Assembly: GCA_023375785.1 (NCBI GenBank)
Contig: SZWC01015257.1
Coordinates: 6,841-65,619, forward strand
Source: Penium margaritaceum
Lineage: Eukaryota > Streptophyta > Zygnematophyceae > Desmidiales > Peniaceae
DNA length: 58,779 nt
Reading direction: 5' to 3'
In this document: in pieces, positions 42,789-52,820 of the stretch
Numbering within the stretch: position 1 is the stretch's first letter
Layout of the letters: every line of letters begins with the position of its first letter
Program-made: the position numbers and the translations under genes
Notes under the pieces: generated by a model
What the model saw: the letters and a program-made list of their open reading frames with translations, nothing else
Database searches by the model: none
What the model was told of the DNA's origin: nothing

Positions 42789-43331
42789 TGTTAGGTCCCT
42801 GACGTACACAAGTCCCTTAACTCAGTGAGCAGGCATTTGTTTTAACATTTGTGGCCCACCGTGTGACAAACTCGGGATTCTTATGCTGATCAGACAAGAG
42901 CATTTCCGCCACCTGCCCCGACCCTCGGTGTTCTGTTCTAGACGTTCGTGACAACTTCGACCACAATCTATAATGGTTAACAAAAGTGTCAAATTATATG
43001 AATGTTTTGATATTTTTTTAACAACTTCTTGACGGAACTGGATTTTTATAAAACCACGCATTGATATTCTCGAAGTCCCCCGACTTCTTGACAGAGATTC
43101 TCGATGTAGCCATTCACAGTGTGATCCCGCATGCGTCGCTCGGCTCAAGCGCATAAGACCCAACATATGTCTCATTCTTGAAATTGTATCTATATGCTCA
43201 ACTTATTCGACACTTGTCATCAACGTACACTTACTTCTTAGTAAAAAGTATCCATTTATCCGAAATCCTCAAATTTTATTTTGTCACACACCTCATCCAT
43301 GTGAACTACATACGTTCCGCTCAGCGTGACA
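42789..43331 (+). repeat. 5' LTR of G2
   Basis: 543 bp, TGTTAGGTCC to GCGTGACA. Because it lies next to the oppositely oriented G1 LTR remnant, the two form an inverted pair. The reverse complement of the family landmark (CAACATATGTCTCATTC) is at 43161-43177. Confidence 0.88.
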
Positions 43332-43332
43332 C

Positions 43333-43345
43333 TTGTTATCAGGCC
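43333..43345 (+). promoter_or_regulatory. tRNA-Met primer-binding site of G2
   Basis: TTGTTATCAGGCC, a two-change version of TGGTATCAGAGC, one base after the LTR end. Confidence 0.7.
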
Positions 43346-43452
43346 ACAACGGTGCTAGAGGAGCAACCAATGCATGAACTACCTCGCAAAAACCTTGCAC
43401 AATTTTTCAGCGCATCTTCTCCCTTCAAAATATCATAGACCTCACAACAAAA

Positions 43453-44690
43453 ATGATGATTAAAGCAGGCACAACGGACGATGAGCTGCAGTTTCTGGAG
43501 AAAACTCTGGCGATAGAGGATCAGCAGCACGCGAACACTGACGCACTCGAGACAAACCAGACAGGAGCAGCCACCTCCGCAATGAAGGGCACAACACTGT
43601 TTAACACAATGGCCAATCCGCCGACGGACCCCTTGGCGTGGCGAACCCTTTGCCTCTGCCACTGCCCGTCGGGTCAATTTTTGGCATGATGGGAGGCACT
43701 TTTCGGCAAGCACGAATCAACAAAGACATGTACCAAAATCCGTTGGGACTCGAGAGCCTCAACACCCATCTGCTCCAACAGCTCAACATGGAAATGGACG
43801 AGCTTCAGATTTTTCATGCGCACGAAGCAGTGTTCACCGAGAAAAACTCACAACTTTTGAGTGAACACCAAATTCAACAGGCACTCCTTGAGATGATTGC
43901 TCCTGCGAACTCAAATTGACCGATAGTCAAGATGTGGCTGACGAGTGTGAAGGTTTACTTCACCGCTGCTAGGGTCAATAACGACAAAGATAAAATCAAA
44001 CTTGTGGTCTCACTTTTTCATGGCACGGCTTCAAGTTGGTGATCGGATCCAAAGACCATCCAACTACAGCAGCAAACCGATGGATCCAGATCAACGGCTG
44101 ACGTGAATTATCTTACATCATTGACTTCAATCATACTACCACTTGAGCAGATTATTTCGGCGTGGCTCGACTCTCTCACGCCACCTGAAACGTGGAGCAA
44201 TTTCGTGTGTTGCCCTCGCTCGTTTTGGGAAGTTGAATGAGACGTCTGACACACGGCATAGAATCAAACGCTTGCGTTGGCAGTCCAACCTGGCGGAACA
44301 TACCCATTGATGATTTCCACAAAATCATCAATGGCAGTGGCCTCGCCTTGACAAATTGCGTTTCTACTCTAAGAACAGGCTCAAACAAGATCTTTTTTGA
44401 GCAATGAAAATTTCTGGCATCCAGGATGACCTTGCGCGAATGGTCAGAGAAGGCAATCGAATCGTCGGTGCCGACTACAGTGTTCGGATGCAGGAATCCA
44501 ATGGATGGCAATCCCAAAGCCACATTTCTTGTCATGGTCGAGGAAGTTTGTGTTAGAAAAAAAAACATCTTCTTTGATGGAGATCGACGTCGTGGATCAA
44601 TGCAATCAACAACTTTGCTAGACTTGCAGGAAGCCGGGCCATACATCGCGCAACTGTCGGAAAAGACATCAGTAGACTGAAAAGGGGAGG
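43453..44690 (+). pseudogene. gypsy gag (G2)
   Basis: First piece MMIKAGTTDDELQFLEKTLA (43453), second GMMGGTFRQARINKDMYQNP with ESLNTHLLQQLNMEMDELQI (43638-43918), then KVYFTAARVNNDKDKIK, FHGTASSW, LTPPETWSNF and, from about 44410, KISGIQDDLARMVREGNRIV-type text in one frame and NIFFDGDRRRGSM, LDLQEAGPYIAQLSEKTS in another. No zinc knuckle is seen. Frames shift several times. Confidence 0.8.
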
Positions 44691-44799
44691 AAGCCATAGA
44701 GAAAAGGTGAGGAGTTGGGAAACAGCAAAGGGCAAGAGTAGACGCGAGGCTCTTGTCTGATCAAAGAAAAATTCTGCGACAACCGATTGTTCATCTGAG

Positions 44800-45036
44800 C
44801 GGTTCATATCGGTGCAGACAAGGGTTCTTGAGATAAGAAAGTTTGGCGAGGATTACCAGGATGACCAACCGGCGATAATCCTGACAGTAAAACCAAGGGG
44901 TTGTAAAAGTCACAAAACAGTATTGGTAGTTCTACGTAGAGTAGCTTCTCACAGCTTTATATGCAACAACATACCTCAGAGGTTGGGTTTTCAGACCGAA
45001 CTGGGAGTATTTGAAGGAAAAACCATCAACGGATAA
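44800..45036 (+). pseudogene. gypsy aspartic protease (G2)
   Basis: VKPRGCKSHKTVLVVLRRVA, then SHSFICNNIPQRLGFQTE and GVFEGKTING, followed by a stop. The expected Asp-Ser/Thr-Gly active site is replaced by LRR, so the catalytic Asp is lost. G1 retains DGG at the same position. Confidence 0.75.
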
Positions 45037-45286
45037 CTACACATTTTTTCACTTTACAAACCACTCCGACTGCAGATCGGAGATCTACACAACATAACAG
45101 TCAGTACCCACAAAATCATCCTCGAACAAGACATCCTGTACCGGCACAATCTACAGTTGGACGGGAGCAGCAGATTGGCAACGTCAGCATCACTGGTAGA
45201 AGATTAAATCTGCCTCTGGATGAGCGAACCACGACGTAACGTCGGTTACGGAAAGTAGCAGAGATGGAAGCAGTAGAGGAGGTTGC

Positions 45287-46187
45287 TGTCAGAATTGAGA
45301 AGATGACCACCATCAACTCCTGTCGTCTGAATATTCCCAGCACTCTGAATAACGGTTCAGTTCCGGTCTTGAACCACCTCGGTGACACATCCAACTAGCC
45401 GTTAACGGTCACCAACCGACCAACGGAACCCCGACCGAGTAATCCCCTAATAAGCGGTCTGACCGTAAGCACGTCCGGCTAGTGCACAAGAAGACGTTGC
45501 ATATTCTTTGTCCTGTTCTGTCTTTGATATAAGGAGGATGTTCATTCCCTCCCAGTTTAACCAGAACAGTTCTTCCCNATTGAGAAGATGACCACCATTA
45601 ACTCCTGTCGTCTGAATATTCCCAGCACTCTGAATAACGGTTCAGTTCCGGTCTTGAACCACCTCGGTGACACATCCAACTAGCCGTTAACGGTCACCAA
45701 CCGACCAACGGAACCCCGACCGAGTAATCCCCTAATAAGCGGTCTGACCGTAAGCACGTCCGGCTAGTGCACAAGAAGACGTTGCATATTCTTTGTCCTG
45801 TTCTGTCTTTGATATAAGGAGGATGTTCATTCCCTCCCAGTTTAACCAGAACAGTTCTTCCCATCCTGTTCCCTTTTGGTTCCGCGACTTCGCCGTCCTG
45901 TCTTCGCTCTGCTCGCACCTCGCATTCCTTGCCTTCGCCTGCCTCTCACAGCTCTCAATTCTTCGCTCCGTTGCTCTCGCTCCTTCGCTCAGCTCTCTCT
46001 TTCATCCAGACGTCTCTCATTTTGCTCTCACTCTCTCGGTCCCCCGACATCTCGACTTCTCTCAAACTCTGCGACTAACTCCTCGGAACCATTCTCGCTT
46101 ACGTCATCTTGCTGACGCACTCGTACATGTTCCGATGCTTGTGTCTGCTTCTACTACTGACGCTCTTTTGTCTGCATTCTTCTGACA
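45287..46187 (+). repeat. 5' LTR of C3
   Basis: Includes a 285-bp assembly overlap (see 45294-45862). The true length is 616 bp. GATATAAGGAGG at 45811 is a plausible promoter TATA region, also present at 48836 in the 3' LTR. Confidence 0.9.
45294..45862. repeat. 284-bp duplicated contig ends around n at 45578
   Basis: Bases 45294-45577 equal 45579-45862 apart from about one substitution, with the n between. The 3' LTR of C3 has this segment once, which confirms an assembly overlap. Confidence 0.93.
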
Positions 46188-46199
46188 TGGTATCAGAGC
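46188..46199 (+). promoter_or_regulatory. tRNA-Met primer-binding site of C3
   Basis: TGGTATCAGAGC directly after the LTR end CTGACA, a perfect 12-base match to the complement of the initiator tRNA-Met 3' end. Confidence 0.92.
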
Positions 46200-46690
46200 A
46201 TCAGGCGACATCACCTGGTGCCTCGTAACCTCGTCATCGCTCTGCCGCCATCCTTCCTCCATTGCTTCAATCTGCATTCTCTGCCGCCACCACTGTCGCC
46301 TCGCACCTCTCCACTTCGCCAGCAGCTGACATCAGCAGCACTGCCTGACGAGTTCCCCGTGCTGAAGAAACGTCTCGTCATCTTGAGGAAGCCCTGCACC
46401 CATTCCGCACCCGTGGCCAACAATCAGTGACTCGTCGTCCACATCAGCCGCAAGCAACTCTCGAGCCGCGACTTGCCGTCAACTACCTGGAAGTTTCCTT
46501 CCATTCGCCATCCACTGCTCCTCATCTCCTCGGCCTCCGCAAACACCTCCGCCCTTATCCTCTCCCCTCATTTGCCTCATCTGCTATCTCTACCTCGTCA
46601 TCTTCAGTCCACTTACATCCATCATCTCGAGCCACCTCCTCGCATCGCCTTCTCGCTTTGTCAGCAGCGGCAGGCAAACTACCGCCGTCA

Positions 46691-46900
46691 GGATATCGGA
46701 CACCGCCAGTCTTCCTGCTCCCATTGTGAGCCAACTGGGGCACAAGCCGTCACTCTCCTGACATCACTGGATTAGTGTCTCTTCCCGCCGCATGACTCTC
46801 CCCGCGACAACCAATCTCCTTGAATTGCCAGGATATCGGACACCGCCAGCCTTCCTGCCCGCTGAGGGCCAACTGGGGAACAAGCCGTCACTCTCCTGAA
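46691..46900 (+). repeat. ~70-bp direct repeat in C3 interior
   Basis: AGGATATCGGACACCGCCAG followed by CTTCCTGC and CCAACTGGGG-ACAAGCCGTCACTCTCCTGA occurs at 46691 and again at 46831, 140 bp apart, with few differences. Confidence 0.85.
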
Positions 46901-47189
46901 AACAGAGGAAGTAGTTGTCTCGACCTTGCTCTCCACCGCGCCGCCATTGGCTGCACGCCGCGACCTCCATTTTTCGCCTCCGGCACTCCCTCATCATCTC
47001 CATCAGCCTTCCCCTCCTTCATCTTTGCGTCATCCTCACCTACTACCTTCAGTCCTCCTTATCATCCTTGCTCCAACCTCCTCAGCCCCATCAGCCACCT
47101 GTCTCATCTCACCCCCGACTGCTTCCTCCTAACCTCTCCGTCATCAGTATCATCCACGCCGCCTCCGCATCAATCTTCTTCATCAGCAT

Positions 47190-47880
47190 CATTTCGCAGC
47201 GCACGAGGTTTCGCCCCTGCGCCCACTCAGCAATCAGCCGTTTCCTCATCTCTCCGCTTCAGCATTGCTCTTCCGCTCGGCACAAGGATCTGCCCGGTCG
47301 CCTCGCCTGTTGCGTGATGGCCTGCACCCACGCCGAAAATTCTCAGCAGCGCACGTGGCTCGTCCCTGCGCCCACTCCGTCATTATCATCAGCTTCAGCC
47401 TCTGCATCATCAGCATCTGCCGCCAGCACAAGGATCTGCACGAGCTAGCTGCCCGCTTCGCAGCAGCCTGCATCCACGCCGGCAGCAGATTTCTCGCGGC
47501 GCGTTGGCTTCTTCCTTCCCCTTGCCGCATCCTAATCCCCTACTTCAGCAGCGCACGAGGTTCCGTCCCTGCGCCCACTCAGTCATCAACTGCCTCCGCC
47601 TTCATCCGCTCGTTCGCTTCCGCATCATTCCCCGCTCGGCACAAGGATCCGCCCAGTCGCATCGCCTGATCTGCGACGACCTGCGCCCACGCCGAAAAAA
47701 CTTCCCAAGCGCACGTGGTTTTGCCCCTGCGCCCACTCAATCATCAATCGTTCCTCTGCTTTCAACATCTTCTTCTGCTCGGCTCAAGGATCTGCCCGGT
47801 CGCATCGCCCGCTGCGCGACAACCTGCACCCATGGCGAAACATCCTTTGCGCACGTGGTTTCGCACCCGCTCCCACTCCG
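47190..47880 (+). repeat. tandem repeat, 140-200 bp units, in C3 interior
   Basis: CGCACG(A/T)GG followed by (T/C)-rich sequence and CCCTGCGCCCACTC recurs at 47200, 47350, 47552, 47710 and 47850. CTCGGCACAAGGATC-type segments lie between. Unit length varies. Open frames across it are Ser/Pro/Arg-rich and not recognisable. Confidence 0.8.
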
Positions 47881-48033
47881 CCGCTCAGACCTCCTTCTTT
47901 CATCCTTCGCCCTCATCGTTTGCCTTGCAAAAACGTTGGCCTCTGCGTTCTCTGGCATCAAGTGTCTCCTCCCATCAACTGCCGGGACTAACAATTACAC
48001 TTCATCTCTCTCCTCAAACTTCAGCTCCTCCAC

Positions 48034-48546
48034 ATGACACACTGGGTTCGCGAGACACTCTCAGCAGTGGGCTCTATCATTGAACCCTCACGCATCCTCC
48101 ACTTCAACAAATTGGGACAACACAACCTCTCAGAGTGGAGGCCCATCTGGAAGAATATGATCCAAACCATCGCCATTGACCACAGCAATGTGAGTGATAT
48201 CCTCCGCTTCCAGCCTTTCACGGGGCAAACGCAAACGGACTTCCCCACCACTTCATCTCTGGAGCTCTACTGGGATCACTGGTTCGAACTCGAAGAACTG
48301 ATTCTTGGACTCCTCTATCTCACCACTGACACGGCGTTCCACGACATCCTCGAAAACCATCGCCCAGGAACTGACCCACTGAACAACGTCTTCCACAGCA
48401 TTCACCAACGATGCACTCATGGGTATCGCCTTCATCATCTGCGCACCACCTCTCCCTATCAGATATCTATGGATCAACTACCTTGGCCACCTTCTCGTCC
48501 TACCCTGGTCCAACTTCCTTTTCCACCACCTCCACCAAATCTGTAA
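48034..48546 (+). CDS. 170-codon ORF of C3, possible gag-like protein
   Basis: Complete ORF from ATG at 48034 to TAA, ending 50 bp before the 3' LTR. It starts MTHWVRETLSAVGSIIEPSR. The middle (LSEWRPIWKNMIQTIAIDHS, FELEELILGLLYLTTDTAFH, NNVFHSIHQRC) is helix-rich with spaced Trp, which is compatible with a copia-type gag core. The C-terminus is Pro-rich (PPPPPNL). It has no zinc knuckle and no catalytic motif. It is the only intact non-repetitive frame in C3, so it may be the product that lets C3 RNA be packaged by a partner element. The family assignment is inference. Confidence 0.45.
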   Translation: MTHWVRETLSAVGSIIEPSRILHFNKLGQHNLSEWRPIWKNMIQTIAIDHSNVSDILRFQPFTGQTQTDFPTTSSLELYWDHWFELEELILGLLYLTTDTAFHDILENHRPGTDPLNNVFHSIHQRCTHGYRLHHLRTTSPYQISMDQLPWPPSRPTLVQLPFPPPPPNL

Positions 48547-48595
48547 AACCTCACTCCAAGTCAGGAGCTACTTCAGTGGTCATCTTCACGGGGGG

Positions 48596-49211
48596 TGTCA
48601 GAATTGAGAAGATGACCACCATTAACTCCTGTCGTCTGAATATTCCCAGCACTCTGAATAACGGTTCAGTTCCGGTCTTGAACCACCTCGGTGACACATC
48701 CAACTAGCCGTTAACGGTCACCAACCGACCAACGGAACCCCGACCGAGTAATCCCCTAATAAGCGGTCTGACCGTAAGCACGTCCGGCTAGTGCACAAGA
48801 AGTCGTTGCATATTCTTTGTCCTGTTCTGTCTTTGATATAAGGAGGATGTTCATTCCCTCCCAGTTTAACCAGAACAGTTCTTCCCATCCTGTTCCCTTT
48901 TGGTTCCGCGACTTCGCTGCCGTGTCTTCGCTCTGCTCGCACCTCGCATTCCTTGCCTTCGCCTGCCTCTCACAGCTCTCAAGTCTTCTCTCCGTCGCTC
49001 TTGCTCCTTCTCTCAGCTCTCTCTTTCATCCAGCCGTCTCTCATTTTGCTCTCACTCTCTCGGTCCCCCGACATCTCTACTTCTCTCAAGCTCTGCGACT
49101 AACTCCTCGGAACCATTCTCGCTTACGTCATTTTGCTGACGCACTCGTGCATGTTCCGATGTTTGTGCCTGCTTCTACTACTGACGCTCTTTTGTCTGCA
49201 TTCTTCTGAAA
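48596..49211 (+). repeat. 3' LTR of C3
   Basis: 616 bp, preceded by GGGGGG. The last residues are CTGAAA instead of CTGACA. GTTGC follows as target duplication, then G2 sequence resumes with AAKKKQPISLDIAK. Confidence 0.92.
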
Positions 49212-49216
49212 GTTGC

Positions 49217-50240
49217 GGCAGCCAAAAAAAAACAACCAATATCTCTAGACATCGCCAAGATGTAATTATAGAACAAAGCTCAAGCATGACTACTCCACGT
49301 GGAGGCACGCGATGCGAAAGAAATTGCAACTGTCAATGCGATCACATCAATCTTCAGACGTGAGACGTTCACAGTTGTAGCAGAGGAGTTTGCAACACTC
49401 ATAGAGGAGTTCAAAGGTTTTTTCCCCTATGAACTTCCCCGGGAGCTACCTCCGAGTCAACCATCAGATAGACCTGAAGCAGGACAGCAGACCAATGGTG
49501 AAGGGAACCTATCAAATGAGCAATCACGAGATGACTAAAATCAAGAAGCACCCAGATGAGATGCTTGGTCAGGGGTTCATCAGACTGTCCACATCACCAT
49601 ATGAGGTACCTTTACCTTTTGTGAACAAAAAAAAAGGAGAAATATGGATGTGTGTTGACTACGGAACGTTCTATGACATCACCATCAAGAACTGCTACCC
49701 TCTTTCACAAGCAGACCTTTTTTTTTACCAACTCTGCAAGGCCCAGATTTTTATAAGGTTGGCCTACGCTGGCTGTCATCAGATCAGCGATTCGGATAAG
49801 GAATTCAAGAAGACGGAATTTTATATTAGATACATGCATTTCAAGTTCACAATCATGTTGTTTGGACTCACAACTTCCCCCGCAACACTTATGGTGGTGG
49901 TGAACAAAATGTTCTGCCCTTACCTCGGGGACTCTATTGTCGTGTACCTCGACAACATCCTAGTGTACAGCCGCACCCCGAAGGAGCACAATGGACATCT
50001 TCAAAAGGTTTTGGATTTTTTACAAAGAGATTTTTTTTGGGGGAAAGCTCTCAAACTGCGAATTTGGTCACCGTTCGATTGAGTTTCTGGGCCACATCAT
50101 CCGTGGCGGACAGATCACCATGGATTCAAAAACGGTTGAGGCGGTTGCTGACTGGCCAAGGCCCACAAATATTTGGAATATCCAATCATTTTAGAGCTTG
50201 TACAACAACGACCGTCGATTTTTAAAGGACTACGCTCGAG
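49217..50240 (+). pseudogene. gypsy reverse transcriptase (G2)
   Basis: Resumes right after C3 with QPISLDIAKM, then EEFATLIEEFKGFFPYELPR, VKGTYQMSNHEMTKIKKHPD, GFIRLSTSPYEVPLPFVNKK, MCVDYGTFYDITIKNCYPL, FTIMLFGLTTSPATLMVVVN and the active site VVYLDNILVYSRTP, where YLDD has become YLDN, then EHNGHLQKVLDF and CEFGHRSIEFLGHIIRGGQI. One 217-codon frame covers most of it (49429-50082). Replacement of an active-site Asp by Asn makes activity unlikely. Confidence 0.88.
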
Positions 50241-50740
50241 TTTCAGCGCCTCTCTCCCATTGCACCCAAAAAACCACCAAGTGGAATTGGAGGGACAACG
50301 AACAAGAAGCATTCAACTGTTTGAGAAACTCTATGACCTCGGTGCCAGCCTTACAATTGGAAGTTCTGACAATGGACACTATCATGGCCACCGACGCGTC
50401 TGATCGAGCCGTTGGAACTGTTCTCCTCCAAGGCAACGGTAGTGGAGAACAACTGGTTGCGTACATGTCAAAATAATTACAGAACTCAGCTACGCTGTGT
50501 ACAAGAAATAAATGCTCACACTCGTGACGTGCACGAATTCAAGATGTACCGGTGCTACGTGCTACTAATGATACATCGTCCGCACCAACCATCACATCCA
50601 TGAATATCTTAAGACTGAGCCCAATCTGAGCCATCGACAAACTCGATGGATGGAGTTCCTCGAGTCTAACTTTGACCATGATATCGAGTACCGACCTAGA
50701 AAAATCAATCAACTGGACGGTTTGATTCAGCAACAGCATT
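50241..50740 (+). pseudogene. gypsy RNase H (G2)
   Basis: CTQKTTKWNWRDNEQEAFNC, MTSVPALQLEVLTMDTIMAT, DASDRAVGTVLLQGNGSGEQ and LVAYMSK, then broken text with SNLSHRQTRWMEFL-type sequence. It matches G1 RNase H at 32334-31950. Confidence 0.8.
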
Positions 50741-50759
50741 AAACGGCCAAGATAATCAT

Positions 50760-51660
50760 GTTGCTCATCGAACAAGACCTGTACCTTGTGAGGCTATTCA
50801 CAAGGGGTTGCAAGGAGTTCAACAATTACTACAAAAATAAACTCTAGTTTGATGACCCGTACTGGCGAGGACAATTCACTCACCAAGTCGCCGTTCTAAC
50901 AAACAAGGAGCTACAGAGACTATGACACCGGTCCACGTGGACATTTTGGCGAGGACAAGATACTCAAGAAGCCGGCAAAATACTACTGTTGGGACAAGAT
51001 GCAAACTGACCTGTCATCTTTCTACAAATCATGTAAAGCCTCATTGCACAAGGACACATGGTCCACACCAACCCCTACCTATTCCAACGGAGCCGTGGGT
51101 CAACATCAGCATGGACTACATGACGGGATTGTCCGCCACTCCTGAGGGGTATGACGCCATCCTTGTGGTGGTGGAAATATTTTAAGAAATTTCGCACTTC
51201 ATTGCGACAACAACCACCATCACCGCAAAAGGATCAACACTGCTGTTTCCAAACCAGGTTGTACGATACCACGGCGTACCACGTACCAACAGAGACGGTC
51301 GCTTCACTAGCTGTTTTTGGCACGAACTGATGACAATTTAGGGCATTCGGATCCAGCTATCAACAACGTTCCATCCGTAAACCGATGGTCGAAGAAAGAG
51401 GGCAAATCACACGCTCAAACAACTTCTCCGCACATTATGCGAGCCACACGGAATCGAATGGCAAGCCAAGCTGCCGACCACCGAACTTGTATACAACTCC
51501 ACCAATTCCACCACGAAAGTAAAATCCCTTTTGAAGTGGTCTACAACAAGCTTCTCGCCACACCGGCAGGGTTACAAAGCTGGAATAACATCCCCGCGGT
51601 CCACATCCACCACAAGGCATTCTCAAGCATTTAGGAGGAGACACGGCAGACTCTTGCAAA
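50760..51660 (+). pseudogene. gypsy integrase (G2)
   Basis: A zinc-binding end remnant at 50900-51080, then PWVNISMDYMTGLSATPEGY with first Asp intact, NRDGRFTSCFWHELM with second Asp, TTFHP then stop, TDGRRKRANHTLKQLLR, where the catalytic Glu is Lys, and LVYNSTNSTTKVKSPFEVVY. Three or more stops. In G1 the Glu is also replaced by Lys. Confidence 0.83.
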
Positions 51661-51667
51661 GATAAAA

Positions 51668-52110
51668 CCAGCTATGATGTGAGCCACTGACCGACATCGC
51701 AGGGACGACGTTTTCAGCACTGGCGAACACATCCTCCTCAGCTCGGTGAACGTCAAACTCCAAGGAAAGGACTTTGCGAAGCTCAAACCCGGTGGTTGGG
51801 ACTGTTTGAGATGGAGCAAATGAAAACTCCTGTCGTAGCTCAACTTCCTCTACCTGAAAATATGGTGATTCATCCTAATTTTTACAACAGCAAGCTCAAG
51901 CACTACCAGGAGCCCAACATGAATTTTCTTGACAGAGACGTCGTACCTCCACCTCTTGTACAAGTGGACGGGGATACGAGGTATGTGATTGAAGATATTA
52001 TCAGATGTTTACTCCATAGGAAAAAAACATTGTATCTCGTCAAATGACACGGCCAACAGCTTGGAGCCCTACAACAACCTTAGAGATATCAATCAACTCA
52101 TCAACAGCTA
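51668..52110 (+). pseudogene. integrase C-terminus and degenerate chromodomain (G2)
   Basis: GEHILLSSVNVKLQGKDFAK, GLFEMEQMKTPVVAQLPLPE, HPNFYNSKLKHYQEPN, RYVIEDIIR, then LVK, a stop and HGQQLGALQQP, where G1 has VKWHGYDAAHNSWEPYNN. The chromodomain Trp codon is now a stop and the rest is scrambled by a shift. Confidence 0.78.
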
Positions 52111-52160
52111 CTACTGTCCTCATCGGCTTATGTGTGCTAACGCACAAGGACGTCACGGCT

Positions 52161-52174
52161 AAAAGGGGAGAAAG
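52161..52174 (+). promoter_or_regulatory. polypurine tract of G2
   Basis: AAAAGGGGAGAAAG immediately before the 3' LTR start TGTTACG. Confidence 0.8.
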
Positions 52175-52723
52175 TGTTACGTTCTTGGCCTGCACGAGTT
52201 CCCAAACTCAGTGAGTGGGCATATTTTTTCTATCATTTGTGATCCATTGTACGACGACCTCAAGATTTTACTGATCAGCATAAGGCATTTTAGCCACCTG
52301 CCCTTACCCCCGGTGTTCCATTCTAAAAGTTTCCGATAACTTCGACCACATTCCAAAATGGTCGTCAGAAGTGTCATGGACTATGTCAATGTTTTGATAT
52401 TGTTCGGTCGACTTCTCAATGGCGATTGATTTCTAAAAACGGCGCCGCGATATTTATGAAGCTCCCCGACTTCTCGAAGAAGCTTCTCAAAGCAGTTATT
52501 CACGGCGGGACCCCGCACGCGTCGCTCCAGTCAAGCGCTGAGGACCTAACATATGCCTCATTCTCATTCTGGACATTGTAAACATGTGCTCGACTCACTC
52601 GACACTTGTCATCAAAGTACACTTCATGCTTAGTATAAATTATCCATTTGTCCTCAATCTTGGAATCATCTTCTATCGTGTACCTCATCCCTATGAACCA
52701 TGTGCATTGTGCTCAGCGTCAGA
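52175..52723 (+). repeat. 3' LTR of G2
   Basis: About 549 bp, TGTTACGTTC to GCGTCAGA (terminal CA decayed). It aligns with the 5' LTR at 42789-43331. The exact target duplication cannot be read because both edges have mutated. Confidence 0.85.
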
Positions 52724-52820
52724 GGCCAATCGGCTTATAATACCTTAGGTCGTTGCGCGGTGGGTCACGAATATTAGAAAAAAAATATCCACTCACTATA
52801 TTTAGGAACTTCACGAAACA
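52724..52820 (-). repeat. outer end of the G1 5' LTR
   Basis: GGCCAATCGGCTTATAATAC...TTTAGGAACTTCACGAAACA aligns with the last ~100 bp of the G0 LTR (CGGCTGATCGGCGTAAAAAT...TTCAGGGACTCTTGTACATAACA). It completes the LTR that breaks off at 42788. Confidence 0.82.

Larger units (their letters stand above)
45287..49211 (+). mobile_element. non-autonomous LTR retrotransposon C3 (no pol)
   Basis: Two LTRs of equal true length (616 bp) start TGTCAGAATTGAG and end CTGACA (5') or CTGAAA (3'), flanked by GTTGC at 45282-45286 and 49212-49216. A perfect TGGTATCAGAGC primer-binding site follows the 5' LTR and six Gs precede the 3' LTR. The 2.4-kb interior has no protease, integrase, RT or RNase H. It holds Ser/Pro-rich low-complexity sequence, tandem units and a 170-codon ORF. 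LTR divergence counted by eye is about 3 percent, so it is the youngest insertion in the nest. Confidence 0.92.
42789..52723 (+). mobile_element. Ty3/gypsy chromovirus G2, inserted in the G1 LTR and split by C3
   Basis: 5' LTR 42789-43331, primer-binding site 43333-43345, gag 43453-44690, protease 44800-45036, C3 insertion 45287-49211, RT from 49217, RNase H, integrase, degenerate chromodomain, polypurine tract 52161-52174 and 3' LTR 52175-52723. Without C3 it is about 6.0 kb. It is the same family as G1 and G0, in opposite orientation. Multiple stops in every domain. Confidence 0.9.
29859..52820 (-). mobile_element. Ty3/gypsy chromovirus G1, host of a four-insertion nest
   Basis: The parts in minus-strand order are: 5' LTR (52820-52724 plus 42788-42340), primer-binding site (42337-42327), gag (42292-41250, continuing 35033-34750), protease (34720-34400), RT (34140-33154), RNase H (32334-31750), integrase (31610-30800), C-terminal chromodomain (30730-30390), polypurine tract and 3' LTR (30338-29859). 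Removing C2, the solo LTR and G2 (with C3) leaves about 6 kb, equal to the corrected size of G2, and reading similarity to G2 becomes continuous across every junction. Confidence 0.9.

Noticed and set aside
46820..47448. Overlapping 165- and 177-codon ORFs in C3
   Set aside because: Ser/Pro-rich frames through tandem repeats, overlapping in different phases; no domain.
42784..52728. Exact target duplication for G2
   Set aside because: CGCAG on the left and GGCCA on the right do not match; the nested placement rests on LTR continuity.
29859..52820. Exact target duplication for G1
   Set aside because: Outer flanks CCACT and CAAAT share only part of their bases; not reported as a duplication.
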